Shown here piece after piece: positions 1 to 7,667 of a stretch of DNA of 35,208 nucleotides. The DNA is taken from the IMG/VR virus record IMGVR_UViG_3300044730_001448, positions 1 through 35,208 of that record; one strand, written 5' to 3'. How positions within the stretch are numbered: position 1 is the stretch's first letter; the number at the start of each line of letters is the position of its first letter. Position numbers and translations under genes: made by a program. The DNA comes from a virus. Below the pieces are notes generated by a model. The model saw nothing but the letters and a program-made list of their open reading frames with translations. It had not been told where the DNA came from and did not search any database.

Positions 1-931
1 TTACACCAGTTAGATTATTAGATTTCAAACGAATGCTTATAATTGGATAATATGTATTTGCGGATTGCATCGTTGTCCCTGTGATGGGATTTGAGATGCT
101 CAAAAGAGTTCCAAGTTTTTCTGGTTCTCCTTCCTGAATCAGAGAATTAGAACCCTGATACATGTAATGAGTTCCTGCAACACCAGTTACATTCTCAATC
201 TCAAGTCTAATAGGCAAGAAAGGAGTAGAACACCAAACTCCTGGATTGGTGTTTGAATTATCAAAAGTATGAGATGCAACAGTCTCATTCTTCATTAACC
301 AAGCAAATTGAATTATACCTGCACCATACCATTCATAATTGATAGAAATCATTTGTTGTTTTGTTGGATCTGCAGTTACTCCAGTCCAACCATTTCCATC
401 AAACTTTTCACCATTCCAATCATCTCTGTATACTCTTGTTTCCGTAACAATTCCAGTTACACTACTGCGAATTACATAAGAATATGTTCCCCCATCATCC
501 TCAAAATAAACACCATTATTTTCATCGAACAATCCAAATCTTCTACGAATACCTACTTTTGGTTGTTCTAAACGAACTGCAAATGCAAGAGTTGCACCCC
601 TACCAGGAATGTATCTCATTACATTTTTGGTTTGACGAATTACTTTGCTTCCTGTAGTGGAACCAACTTGCATTATAATATTACTGGCATTTACATTAAA
701 TGTTGCAGTCCCTACTCCAACTATTCTTTCATCCCATACATCAGTCTCTTTACCATACTGGAAGGTGTTGAAGAATACTGTTTGGAACGGAGATATTTTA
801 AATCTGTTGTTGTTGGTGAATTGAGGTCTCCAGTCCGTCTGGTTTCCCCAGTGATCTGCGATATTAAAAACTTCAAAAAGTGTCCTTTCCTGATTTAGAA
901 AGTCTTGCTCATTTTTATTCCACTGTGCCAT
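1..931 (-). CDS. Partial virion structural protein (fibre-like), C-terminus off the window
   Basis: An open frame starts at the ATG whose complement is at 929-931 and runs 310 codons to the window edge with no stop, so the C-terminus is missing. The N-terminus begins MAQWNKNEQDFLNQ, an opening I associate with large virion structural proteins of marine cyanomyoviruses. Around residues 105-150 it has an R-Y-I-P-G-R-G stretch and an F-G-L-F-D-E-N-N-G-V-Y-F-E stretch, followed by a W-N-G-E-K-F-D-G-N-G segment. This looks like a beta-rich lectin or jelly-roll-like module of tail or head fibres. The start lies three bases after the stop of the 102-residue gene. The exact role is not known; recognition is from memory of the family. 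Confidence 0.75.
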   Translation of the reverse strand, partial: MAQWNKNEQDFLNQERTLFEVFNIADHWGNQTDWRPQFTNNNRFKISPFQTVFFNTFQYGKETDVWDERIVGVGTATFNVNASNIIMQVGSTTGSKVIRQTKNVMRYIPGRGATLAFAVRLEQPKVGIRRRFGLFDENNGVYFEDDGGTYSYVIRSSVTGIVTETRVYRDDWNGEKFDGNGWTGVTADPTKQQMISINYEWYGAGIIQFAWLMKNETVASHTFDNSNTNPGVWCSTPFLPIRLEIENVTGVAGTHYMYQGSNSLIQEGEPEKLGTLLSISNPITGTTMQSANTYYPIISIRLKSNNLTGV

Positions 932-934
932 GAA

Positions 935-1243
935 TCAATCACTCCAAGATAATTTTTCTGGTCTGTATCTTTGTGCGTCTTTAACTTTTAAAGAATTTGA
1001 TGCTGATGGGTAAATATTGTGAACGATTGCTCCAGGATATTCTCCCTGAAGTTGTTCGGCAAGTTCATTTTTATCCATCATTTTACCCTCTACTTCCATA
1101 CGATAGAGTCTTCCCTGCCAAACTACATCAGCAAGAAAAGACTCTTTAGTAGTTTCTGGTTGTGAAGAATTCATATAGAGATTTCCATTAAAATCTCCAG
1201 CAATGTTGATGCTTTCTGATAGAAATTGTTTAAAGGATTTCAT
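935..1243 (-). CDS. Small protein with T4-type capsid-targeting-like N-terminus
   Basis: 102 residues. The first ten, MKSFKQFLSE, closely resemble the capsid targeting sequence of T4 internal proteins (MKTYQEFIAE in IPII and IPIII). Like those, they end in an L/I-x-E triplet of the kind cut by the gp21 prohead protease. The rest is a soluble alpha/beta sequence with V-W-Q-G-R-L-Y-R-M-E-V-E and Q-G-E-Y-P-G-A-I-V-H segments and no membrane helix. A protein like this could be carried into the prohead core and released into the host with the DNA. The gene follows the 533-residue modular protein with one base between them. The targeting role is inferred from the N-terminal similarity; the function of the mature part is unknown. 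Confidence 0.7.
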   Translation of the reverse strand: MKSFKQFLSESINIAGDFNGNLYMNSSQPETTKESFLADVVWQGRLYRMEVEGKMMDKNELAEQLQGEYPGAIVHNIYPSASNSLKVKDAQRYRPEKLSWSD

Positions 1244-1244
1244 T

Positions 1245-2846
1245 TTAGTTACAGTTCCAACGACGAAGTGCTTTGTTAATTCTTGAATCTGGGTCTCGTG
1301 CAGTTTTTGCAGAAGTTAGTTTAGACTTCATCCCAGACATACGACGACAAAAAGACTTACGGCGTTTGGCCCTTTTGCCACTAGGCTTTTTTTCGGTTAC
1401 TGCAGTTTGTAACTTTGAACCTGGATTCTCGCGGCGATATGCATTCACTGCTTTCTGACTTAATCCATCAGTTTTATCTTTACGATTGACTGATTGCCAG
1501 TCTTCCATAAATTGACTAAAAGTTTTTGACTCTCTTCTCAATTTTTGTATTGCACTATCGTATCTTTCCCCACCAATTGGTGAAGTTTTCCTTTGACCAT
1601 CGAGTGCTTTGTCTACAGCAGGTTTTACAAATTTTTTCATAAGATAAGGAGTAGCGGCAGCAGCAGCAATACCGCCCGCAACTAATGCTGGAGCAATTTC
1701 GTCTAGATTATTCTGTTCTGTTTTCATCTCACCACTATCAATATAATCTGCGGCAGCGTCAAGATAATCTGCTGCTTTAGTAATTTTTGATTGAACCCAC
1801 GCTTCAATATTACCCTCACCTTTTACTTTCTTCTTGAGTCTCTTTGCGGCAGAAATAATGGTGGAAATTTCAGATCTTGCCATTGAATGCTCGTGGTCAT
1901 ATGACTCTGGAAAATTGCCAGGATGCACTGTAGCAATATTGTATTTTTTCTGATTTTGCGAAAGTGGTGCTGGAAGAGAAAACATATCCCAATACTTGGG
2001 ACCATACTTGCATTCTGCTCTAGTTTCTACTTTGTCACATTTTGGACAATATCTTGTCATTTCCATTTCTTCATTTGCTTTTACACAATTATTATATGTT
2101 TTACCAAACATTTTTTTTGTTCCTTTCTTTTTATATCCTGGCCAACACTTTTGACCTTCTCCAATTATAGTTTCTTCGGACTTTGTACCCCACTTATCAG
2201 CACCAACTTTGCGACATTTAACAAGTGCTCCAGATGCATAGGCACTTGGCCAAACATCATATCTTGACTTTACTTTATGGTAGCAAGCATCTTTTTTTCC
2301 ACTACCCTTACCTTTTACATCTGATTCTTCGTTCATTTTCTTTGGTTTGTCTGTTGAAACATAAGTTGGTTTTGCGGCATCAGATTTTGCTTGCTGACCT
2401 GGATCTGCTGCTTTTTTTCTTCTTGCTGCAGAGCGTCTTTCGGCAGGAGTCATACTTGATCTTTTTGCAGAAGAAACACATTTTGGAGTTCCTTCTCCTG
2501 GTTCATCACTTGCACAAGTTCCTCCAGTTACAACATTTACCCATCCAGGTTTTCCATCTTTTGAACTGGACTTATTGAACCATTTGTGGAGATTTCCTTC
2601 TTTCACATCTTTAAATTTTTTATGATGCTTTTTAGCATCAGACTCCATTTTTTTCAAACGAGTATAATAGTCTGGGATTTCGTCCAAATGTTGAAGAGCA
2701 ATTTCTGTCGCCAACTTCTGATTCTTGGTATGTTCGTGTTCAATTGGAGCACCCATATCAAGTTGCTTCTGAATAAACGAAACTTCAAGACGATGCTTTT
2801 TAGCAATCTCTTCCACTGTTTTATATGGTTTCAATTGCTCATTCAT
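1245..2846 (-). CDS. Modular basic Cys-containing protein, possible internal virion polyprotein
   Basis: 533 residues, rich in Lys and Arg and built from several short modules. Residues 1-75 (VEEIAKKHRLEVSFIQKQLD) look like the DUF5661 type. Residues 86-147 (H-K-W-F-N-K, G-W-V-N-V-V-T-G-G) and 488-533 (R-R-K-S-F-C-R-R-M-S-G-M-K, ending W-N-C) look like the basic Cys modules of the DUF6321 type. Residues 187-220 hold a Y-D-V-W-P-S-A-Y-A-S-G motif. Residues 231-257 hold K-C-W-P-G-Y with N-N-C-V-K. Residues 267-279 carry C-P-K-C and a further Cys. Residues 316-372 are helical, and 385-403 are an Ala/Gly-rich hydrophobic stretch. Module names are from memory. Between modules lie I-G-E (228-230) and L-D-E (381-383) triplets that fit gp21 cleavage, and K-T-F-S-Q-F-M-E-D at 441-449 echoes a capsid-targeting peptide. 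It sits directly after gp16. Confidence 0.75.
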   Translation of the reverse strand: MNEQLKPYKTVEEIAKKHRLEVSFIQKQLDMGAPIEHEHTKNQKLATEIALQHLDEIPDYYTRLKKMESDAKKHHKKFKDVKEGNLHKWFNKSSSKDGKPGWVNVVTGGTCASDEPGEGTPKCVSSAKRSSMTPAERRSAARRKKAADPGQQAKSDAAKPTYVSTDKPKKMNEESDVKGKGSGKKDACYHKVKSRYDVWPSAYASGALVKCRKVGADKWGTKSEETIIGEGQKCWPGYKKKGTKKMFGKTYNNCVKANEEMEMTRYCPKCDKVETRAECKYGPKYWDMFSLPAPLSQNQKKYNIATVHPGNFPESYDHEHSMARSEISTIISAAKRLKKKVKGEGNIEAWVQSKITKAADYLDAAADYIDSGEMKTEQNNLDEIAPALVAGGIAAAAATPYLMKKFVKPAVDKALDGQRKTSPIGGERYDSAIQKLRRESKTFSQFMEDWQSVNRKDKTDGLSQKAVNAYRRENPGSKLQTAVTEKKPSGKRAKRRKSFCRRMSGMKSKLTSAKTARDPDSRINKALRRWNCN

Positions 2847-2859
2847 TGGATAAAACTTA

Positions 2860-3282
2860 TTACTCTTTATTATTTAGAAAACCTTGCTTGAGTAATTTTG
2901 ACAATTCTGATGTTGATCCGACAAAAACTGCATTGTTTGTCACATTATTAGTTGTTTTTACAGATTCATCTTCAACATCTTTGAGTTTTTTCTGCAAATC
3001 TATAAGTTTATCTGTCACATCTCCAACACTCTTAATCAACTGCCCAGCAACTTCATATGCTCTTGGACTTCCACCTTCTCCGGCAAGTTCCATTATTCCA
3101 TTAATGGCTTCTTGCCCTTTTTCAATTAAGGAATATAGATTTGCTCTAGTATATTCATAATCTTTTTGGATATCATCCACTTTTAGTGGAGATATTTTTA
3201 ATTCTTCCTTTACCTTTTCTACTTCAACAATATTACTTTCAATATTAAGAGCAGAATCTAAACTATCAAATGTGTTACTCAT
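2860..3282 (-). CDS. 16: Terminase small subunit, gp16-like
   Basis: 140 residues. It matches the cyanophage form of T4 gp16, with an acidic N-terminal part followed by the core D-Y-E-Y-T-R-A-N-L-Y-S-L-I-E-K-G-Q-E-A-I near residues 41-60 and a helical R-A-Y-E-V-A-G-Q-L-I-K-S-V stretch near 74-86. The small terminase forms rings that recognise concatemeric phage DNA and regulate the gp17 motor during head filling. The C-terminal tail is predicted to be flexible. It lies seven bases downstream of gp15, as in T4. The next gene is not gp17 but the 533-residue modular protein, which is unusual. The assignment rests on sequence character plus synteny. Confidence 0.85.
   Translation of the reverse strand: MSNTFDSLDSALNIESNIVEVEKVKEELKISPLKVDDIQKDYEYTRANLYSLIEKGQEAINGIMELAGEGGSPRAYEVAGQLIKSVGDVTDKLIDLQKKLKDVEDESVKTTNNVTNNAVFVGSTSELSKLLKQGFLNNKE
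2871..2877 (-). promoter_or_regulatory. Weak late-promoter-like box upstream of the modular protein
   Basis: The minus strand reads CTAAATA, a partial match to the late TATAAATA box, ending 24 bases before the ATG of the 533-residue gene. The distance resembles the better boxes, but it lies inside the last codons of gp16 and A/T-rich DNA makes chance matches easy. Confidence 0.3.
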
Positions 3283-3288
3283 ATAATT

Positions 3289-4086
3289 TTAAATATCCCT
3301 TTGTTGCGTTGGACTATAAGTTTTAGAGTCCTCAAAACTTTGCCAAGTTTCATTAAACCCAAAATCATCATCTGGATTTGCATCAACGGGATCAGGAGTA
3401 AGTGTATATCTCATCTCCCTTTTCGCTGTTGCAATATCTGTCGAATTATAATAATCAACTTGAACCTTACGAATAAGACCATCTGTAGAATCTGCAATAG
3501 GACCAAACAGATATGTTTTTACTGTAAAGTTAAACGTGTAGATTAATATCCTTCTTGTTGAAAAATCTCCTTCATAATCGTCTGTAAATGATACATTATC
3601 TAAAATGATAGGGATATCTCTTTTTTCTCCAATAGAATCAATTAAATCTACAGTTAGATTAAATGATGGTTGGAAATAAGGTAGTATTTGCTCAACTACC
3701 TGCAGGGCATCATCCTGCAATTTTGTCATTACATTTAATTGAAAACCAATATTATATGGGACTGGTAGGTAAACTTTCTTTAAATTTGTCCCATCAGATG
3801 CTTTAAATGTTTGGGTGATATTTGCCTTTCTGGTTGCATCATATTGAATGGATGTCATCTCAAATGCCATTCTAGGTAATGTAATAGCAATTGGTTTATT
3901 TAATTCTGGTTGCTGCTGAATTCTAGCAAGAAATTTTTGAATAGGTCCATAAGCCAATGGAACTTTCATTTCACTGATACTATCACCAGAAGAATCTTTG
4001 TGTCTTATGTAGATTTCATTGAAAACTGTGCCAAACGCAATGACAGTTCTTCTGATGATTTCGTGATAATAGTATGTTCCGAGCAT
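3289..4086 (-). CDS. 15: Tail sheath stabilizer and completion protein, gp15-like
   Basis: 265 residues, close to the 272 of T4 gp15. The start MLGTYYYHEIIRRTVIAFGTVF is characteristic of the family, and a conserved core lies around residues 54-75 (Q-Q-P-E-L-N-K-P-I-A-I-T-L-P-R-M-A-F-E). gp15 forms a hexamer that caps the completed tail, fixes the last sheath ring and joins the tail to the head neck. Its ATG overlaps the gp14 stop by one base (TAATG), which suggests translational coupling. It sits between gp14 and gp16 exactly as in T4. Nothing is missing or unusual. Confidence 0.92.
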   Translation of the reverse strand: MLGTYYYHEIIRRTVIAFGTVFNEIYIRHKDSSGDSISEMKVPLAYGPIQKFLARIQQQPELNKPIAITLPRMAFEMTSIQYDATRKANITQTFKASDGTNLKKVYLPVPYNIGFQLNVMTKLQDDALQVVEQILPYFQPSFNLTVDLIDSIGEKRDIPIILDNVSFTDDYEGDFSTRRILIYTFNFTVKTYLFGPIADSTDGLIRKVQVDYYNSTDIATAKREMRYTLTPDPVDANPDDDFGFNETWQSFEDSKTYSPTQQRDI

Positions 4087-5477
4087 TAGAATGTACCAAA
4101 TGGATTTGATGCGGAAAAATCTACAATGCCTTCAGCTGCATTTTCAATTTCTATATTTTCACTATATTTATCATATTGATCCCAAGTATCATAAGATTGG
4201 ATTGAATAAATAGCACTTGAGGCAGCTCCGACAAGTAATTCTCCAGGATAAAACTCTTTTGTTGCCGCATTGTCTACAAAAGATACCTTGAGAATTTTTG
4301 TATCAAAGTCCCAAGATTTAACGCGACCACGAGTACCTGATATAGATCCAAATACTTCTTCATTAAAGATATAAGTTCCAATTCCGGAAAGGATCGGAGG
4401 TGGAGCAATTGTTACAGTTGGTGCAGATGTATATCCTACTCCTGGATTTGTAATTCTTAAAGAACTAATTGTTTGTCCGGTTCCTACAACTGCCACAGCA
4501 GTAGCAGTTTCACCAACTCCTGTTGGTCCACTTATTGTTACTAATGGTGGAGTAATATATCCACTTCCAAAATTTACCATTGTAAAGGTAGAAATTCCAC
4601 TTTGTATTGTTTCAATTGAGCAGGTAGCTGCAGCACCGACTCCGCCGCCGCCTGAAATTGTAATAGATGGTGCAACTGTATATCCAGCACCAGCAGTAGT
4701 TAAAATAATGGATTCTACAGATTTAACTCCACCCTTACTTGTTGTAATAGCCACTGCATTCGCAGTTATTCCCCCTGCAGGTGCTGATGTAAATCCAATT
4801 GTAGGTATGGAAGTATATCCATATCCATCATTGGTCAATGATATTTTACGCACATATCCTGTTGCCAGCGTGGCAGTAGCAGAAGATGTCGATCCTGCTC
4901 CAATAAGTTGTAAAGTAGTAATATATCCTTCATCTTTAATTTGACTATCAATTTCTTCAATAGTAGTATCAATAACCTCATCTTCATATTCGAACAGTTC
5001 ACATTTCAATTCATACATATAAAGTTTTCCAAGTTGATAAAAATTAACTTCGTGCTCAACAAACTTAACTTCGAATAATCTTTGACCTAAAGGAAAATAG
5101 ACCAAATCACCTTCTCTTGGTCTAGATGCAAGAACAATTTCGTCATTATCGGATGCTTCTAAAAATGGAGATATAAAATCTTCAAACCTTTCTTTTGAAA
5201 TTACTAAACTCAATTCATCTTTTAAATTAACACCAAATTTTGAAAGAATATCTCCTTGACCACTGTATCCATCATAATTGTTAATATACGCTTCAATTGC
5301 ATAGTTATCGTCAAATTTGGAGGATTGAATTTCCCTAATAATGGTTTGCTTCCTTACAAACTTTCTGGGAATATAAATTACATCAACTCCATAAATTTTC
5401 AATTGCTCATTGATTAGGTCTTGTACAAGTCTTTGTTCTCCTGGAGAACCTTGTAAAAAGAAAGGATTAAGTGCCAT
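4086..5477 (-). CDS. 14: Neck protein gp14-like with inserted beta repeats
   Basis: 463 residues, against 256 in T4 gp14. The N-terminal 190 residues (M-A-L-N-P-F-F-L-Q-G, G-V-D-V-I-Y-I-P-R-K-F-V-R-K) and the C-terminal 100 (Y-D-T-W-D-Q-Y-D-K-Y, N-P-F-G-T-F) match the neck protein that joins head portal and tail with gp13. The extra length is an insert at about residues 195-362. It is made of four imperfect repeats of about 43 residues, each marked by a G-x-G-Y-(T/I) motif (218-221, 264-267, 305-308, 347-350) and a following T-I/V-T-I strand. Such repeats also occur in three other structural proteins here. The insert probably forms surface beta decoration. The gene lies two bases after gp13. 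Confidence 0.92.
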   Translation of the reverse strand: MALNPFFLQGSPGEQRLVQDLINEQLKIYGVDVIYIPRKFVRKQTIIREIQSSKFDDNYAIEAYINNYDGYSGQGDILSKFGVNLKDELSLVISKERFEDFISPFLEASDNDEIVLASRPREGDLVYFPLGQRLFEVKFVEHEVNFYQLGKLYMYELKCELFEYEDEVIDTTIEEIDSQIKDEGYITTLQLIGAGSTSSATATLATGYVRKISLTNDGYGYTSIPTIGFTSAPAGGITANAVAITTSKGGVKSVESIILTTAGAGYTVAPSITISGGGGVGAAATCSIETIQSGISTFTMVNFGSGYITPPLVTISGPTGVGETATAVAVVGTGQTISSLRITNPGVGYTSAPTVTIAPPPILSGIGTYIFNEEVFGSISGTRGRVKSWDFDTKILKVSFVDNAATKEFYPGELLVGAASSAIYSIQSYDTWDQYDKYSENIEIENAAEGIVDFSASNPFGTF

Positions 5478-5479
5478 TA

Positions 5480-6322
5480 TTATCCAATAAAATCGTAAGG
5501 TGGAAGTTCATAATCCATAGACATTCTTTGCATTATATCTGCTAATTCTTTTTCAGCATCTTCATAGATTTCCCTACCATTCAATTCAATTCCACCGGGA
5601 AGTTTTACTCCTCTAAATTTAATTAGATTCTGACCCCACTGTCTTTTTATCAAAGCAGTTAAATATCTCTTCAAAAAACTATCATTATAAACTTTAGTAA
5701 ATTCATTAGGATCTAAAATTCTATAACAATCAATTATAATATAACTATCTTTTGCTTTTGCTGTCCAGTCTATATCTAAATAGAGTCTATTTTGTCTTTT
5801 ATTGTAACGGATTTGCTTATCTGGAGTGAGTAAAAAGTCGATATCTTCCAGATAGGTTTTAACCATTGCATATTGTAGAAGTTCTACGGAATTGAAATAG
5901 TATAAATCATTTAAGAACAACTGATATTTGATACTAAACATTCCAGCAGAAATAGTGCTGGTATCAAATTTGAAAACTTTCTCAATTCCTATTACAGAGT
6001 CTGGAACTTGTATAAAATTTGAGTTTTCGTAAAAATTAAAAGTAGTAGTTCCAATACCACTAATATTTGCTGTCCCTGTTGTAGTAACAATACCAGCACC
6101 TACACTAGGATCCGCTTGCCCCCTATTTAAATCTTGATCTGTTATCTTATATTTAAGATACATTCGTTCAACACCATCAAAATGCCTCTCTTGAAAATAC
6201 TGTAAGGCATCATCGACTAAATCATCTATCTGATCGTCATCGACGTTAATTTCTAAAACGGGAGCTCCCAACCTTCTCAAGCAATAATCAATTAATTGTT
6301 GTCTACTTGCGGGTTTTGCCAT
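5480..6322 (-). CDS. 13: Neck protein gp13-like
   Basis: 280 residues, near the 309 of T4 gp13. It opens MAKPASRQQLIDYCLRRLGAP followed by the acidic D-D-D-Q-I-D-D-L-V-D-D-A-L-Q-Y-F. This is the hallmark N-terminus of cyanophage gp13, with the later G-I-E-L-N-G-R-E-I-Y-E-D-A stretch near the C-terminus. gp13 assembles with gp14 on the filled head to make the neck that accepts the tail. A short Gly/Thr-rich segment at about 75-95 may be a small insertion. Its ATG overlaps the stop of the 202-residue gene upstream by one base (TAATG). Confidence 0.92.
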   Translation of the reverse strand: MAKPASRQQLIDYCLRRLGAPVLEINVDDDQIDDLVDDALQYFQERHFDGVERMYLKYKITDQDLNRGQADPSVGAGIVTTTGTANISGIGTTTFNFYENSNFIQVPDSVIGIEKVFKFDTSTISAGMFSIKYQLFLNDLYYFNSVELLQYAMVKTYLEDIDFLLTPDKQIRYNKRQNRLYLDIDWTAKAKDSYIIIDCYRILDPNEFTKVYNDSFLKRYLTALIKRQWGQNLIKFRGVKLPGGIELNGREIYEDAEKELADIMQRMSMDYELPPYDFIG

Positions 6323-6930
6323 TAGTAAGTACCTCCATCTATTGCATTGGACCAGGTGGGAACATCACTGTTATCTGTTGTCATTATATAGTTGGTATAA
6401 TCAATACCATTTTGTGGACTATTTGTAGAAACCATCAATCCACTTGAATTAAAATATGGCATCCCATTTGTATAATATGGTCCATAGTATAATCCACCAG
6501 ATATTGTTGCAATTCCTGTAACTATTGCATTTCTGGCAGTAAATTCATCAAATTTTAAATCATCACTTACATATAAATCACCATCAACATAAACATCATT
6601 TTTAAATGTTGATATTCCTACGAACGTTGATACTCCAGTTACGTTTAAATTGAATAATGTTGTGATTCCAGTTACTTGACCATTTCTGGCAGTAAATTCA
6701 TCAAATATTAAATCATCACCAACTCTTAAGTCTCCGTCAATAAAAACATCATTTTTAAAAGTACTTACACCAACAAAAGTAGATATACCACTTACGTGAA
6801 GTTCTCTTATGGAACCAATACCACCAATTACGTTTTCTGCAGTTACAGCTCTACCACCAGCCGATCCAGAAATGCTAGAAATTACTTTTACAGCATTTTG
6901 TTGTCCAACTCTAACTTTGATATCAGACAT
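6322..6930 (-). CDS. Virion structural protein with a duplicated fibre-like repeat
   Basis: 202 residues. Two 51-residue repeats cover about 46-92 and 97-142. Each contains S-T-F-V-G-(V/I)-S-T-F-K-N-D-V, then D-G-D-L, then D-E-F-T-A-R-N and T-G-I. The V-S-T-F and D-G-D-L rhythm is typical of cyanophage short-fibre or whisker-like proteins built of beta-helical turns. The C-terminal 60 residues (Y-Y-G-P-Y-Y-T-N-G, W-S-N-A-I-D-G-G-T-Y) look like a distinct tip domain. It sits between the 114-residue virion gene and gp13, a position where wac-like or fibre proteins occur in T4-like phages. The precise function is unknown. Confidence 0.75.
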   Translation of the reverse strand: MSDIKVRVGQQNAVKVISSISGSAGGRAVTAENVIGGIGSIRELHVSGISTFVGVSTFKNDVFIDGDLRVGDDLIFDEFTARNGQVTGITTLFNLNVTGVSTFVGISTFKNDVYVDGDLYVSDDLKFDEFTARNAIVTGIATISGGLYYGPYYTNGMPYFNSSGLMVSTNSPQNGIDYTNYIMTTDNSDVPTWSNAIDGGTY

Positions 6931-7274
6931 TATCGAGTAACTCCCTCTGTTACGAGAACCATTCCCTCAATTACTCTGTTTTTAATACCAAATTCATCCG
7001 CAATAACAACATCATAAACATATCTTCCTGGTTTCAAACTTGTAGTTTGTGCTGAAGTTAAACTTAATAAAATTTGCCCCATTGTTGGCGGAGATTCGAT
7101 GGATGCTGTAAAAGATGTTGAAGTAGTACTACCTGCCCACTTTCTCATCTGTGCTTCTACTGTATATCCAGTCAAATTGAAAGCAGAATTTGTATCGGAA
7201 CCTTCTAAAGTAAAAGATTGGCTGAAGTCTGCTCCAGAATTTACGACTAGATTATTTACGTATACTGCAGCCAT
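6930..7274 (-). CDS. Small virion structural protein, BppU-N/Ig-like fold
   Basis: 114 residues with a compact beta-sandwich pattern: F-N-L-T-G-Y-T-V-E-A-Q-M-R-K near 32-45, I-L-L-S-L-T-S-A-Q-T near 68-77, P-G-R-Y-V-Y-D-V-V-I near 82-91, then a closing strand R-V-I-E-G-M-V-L-V. This arrangement resembles the N-terminal domain of upper baseplate proteins of the BppU type and similar small virion proteins of cyanomyoviruses. A TATAAATA box lies 22 bases upstream of the start, so it probably begins a late transcript that continues through gp13-gp16. It overlaps the next gene by one base. The exact location in the particle is not known. Confidence 0.75.
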   Translation of the reverse strand: MAAVYVNNLVVNSGADFSQSFTLEGSDTNSAFNLTGYTVEAQMRKWAGSTTSTSFTASIESPPTMGQILLSLTSAQTTSLKPGRYVYDVVIADEFGIKNRVIEGMVLVTEGVTR

Positions 7275-7296
7275 CTATTTTTTTAGCTCTACTTCT

Positions 7297-7304
7297 TATT
7301 TATA
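7297..7304 (-). promoter_or_regulatory. T4-type late promoter box
   Basis: The minus strand reads TATAAATA, identical to the T4-like late promoter -10 element used by the gp55 sigma factor. It ends 22 bases before the ATG of the 114-residue virion gene and overlaps the last codons and stop of the 56-residue gene upstream. The spacing matches the other late boxes in this window. Confidence 0.7.
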
Positions 7305-7306
7305 TT

Positions 7307-7477
7307 TCAAAGTGCTCCTAAAGATTTAATAACTTCTTGTTGCTTCAAATACAATTTGCAGTATAATTTTGAAAAATCTTTAAGTTGATTGAAATCCATT
7401 TCATCAATAAATCTTGAATGTTTCTCATATTCAAATAATTTATCGATAGTATCGAGAGTAATTTCATTTGGATCCAT
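7307..7477 (-). CDS. Conserved small phage protein, 56 aa
   Basis: The ATG complement is at 7475-7477. The protein reads MDPNEITLDTIDKLFEYEKH and continues to a stop at 7307-7309, for 56 residues. It is acidic, helical and has no membrane segment. It starts inside the end of the 67-residue gene (14-base overlap) and is preceded by a strong AAGGAG ribosome binding site five bases upstream of the ATG. I recognise this as a short gene present at the same place in many cyanomyoviruses. Its function is unknown; location beside baseplate genes suggests an assembly role. Confidence 0.75.
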   Translation of the reverse strand: MDPNEITLDTIDKLFEYEKHSRFIDEMDFNQLKDFSKLYCKLYLKQQEVIKSLGAL

Positions 7478-7667
7478 TGATTATCTCCTTTAATAAAGTT
7501 TTAATTTCATCTATATCTTGTTTAATTTTATTCAATTCATTTTTTTGCGACTCTCTATTACCCAAACTATTTACATATTGATTATATGCAGTATTGTCGC
7601 AGTTTATAATTGCTCCAGAATTTTCGTCTCGATATAAATTTGGGTGTCCCTTTACTGGTATCATCAT
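7464..7667 (-). CDS. Conserved small phage protein with C-terminal coiled coil, 67 aa
   Basis: 67 residues starting M-M-I-P-V-K-G-H-P-N-L-Y-R-D. The N-terminal 35 residues contain a G-A-I-I-N-C-D-N-T-A-Y motif seen in small cyanophage proteins. The second half (from about N44, with I-K-Q-D-I-D-E-I-K-T-L-L-K) has heptad spacing and should form a short coiled coil. The start overlaps the stop of the giant DUF4815 gene as ATGA, indicating coupled translation. The function is unknown; it could be an assembly partner or peripheral component of the tail or baseplate. Confidence 0.75.
   Translation of the reverse strand: MMIPVKGHPNLYRDENSGAIINCDNTAYNQYVNSLGNRESQKNELNKIKQDIDEIKTLLKEIINGSK

Noticed and set aside
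1-931. The partial gene as gp17 large terminase
   Set aside because: No Walker A or nuclease motifs are visible, and the sequence is beta-rich and virion-like.
1923-2891. Chain of plus-strand frames opposite the modular protein
   Set aside because: They are rich in Phe, Leu and His with no domain character, as expected for the antisense of a Lys/Glu-rich AT-rich gene.
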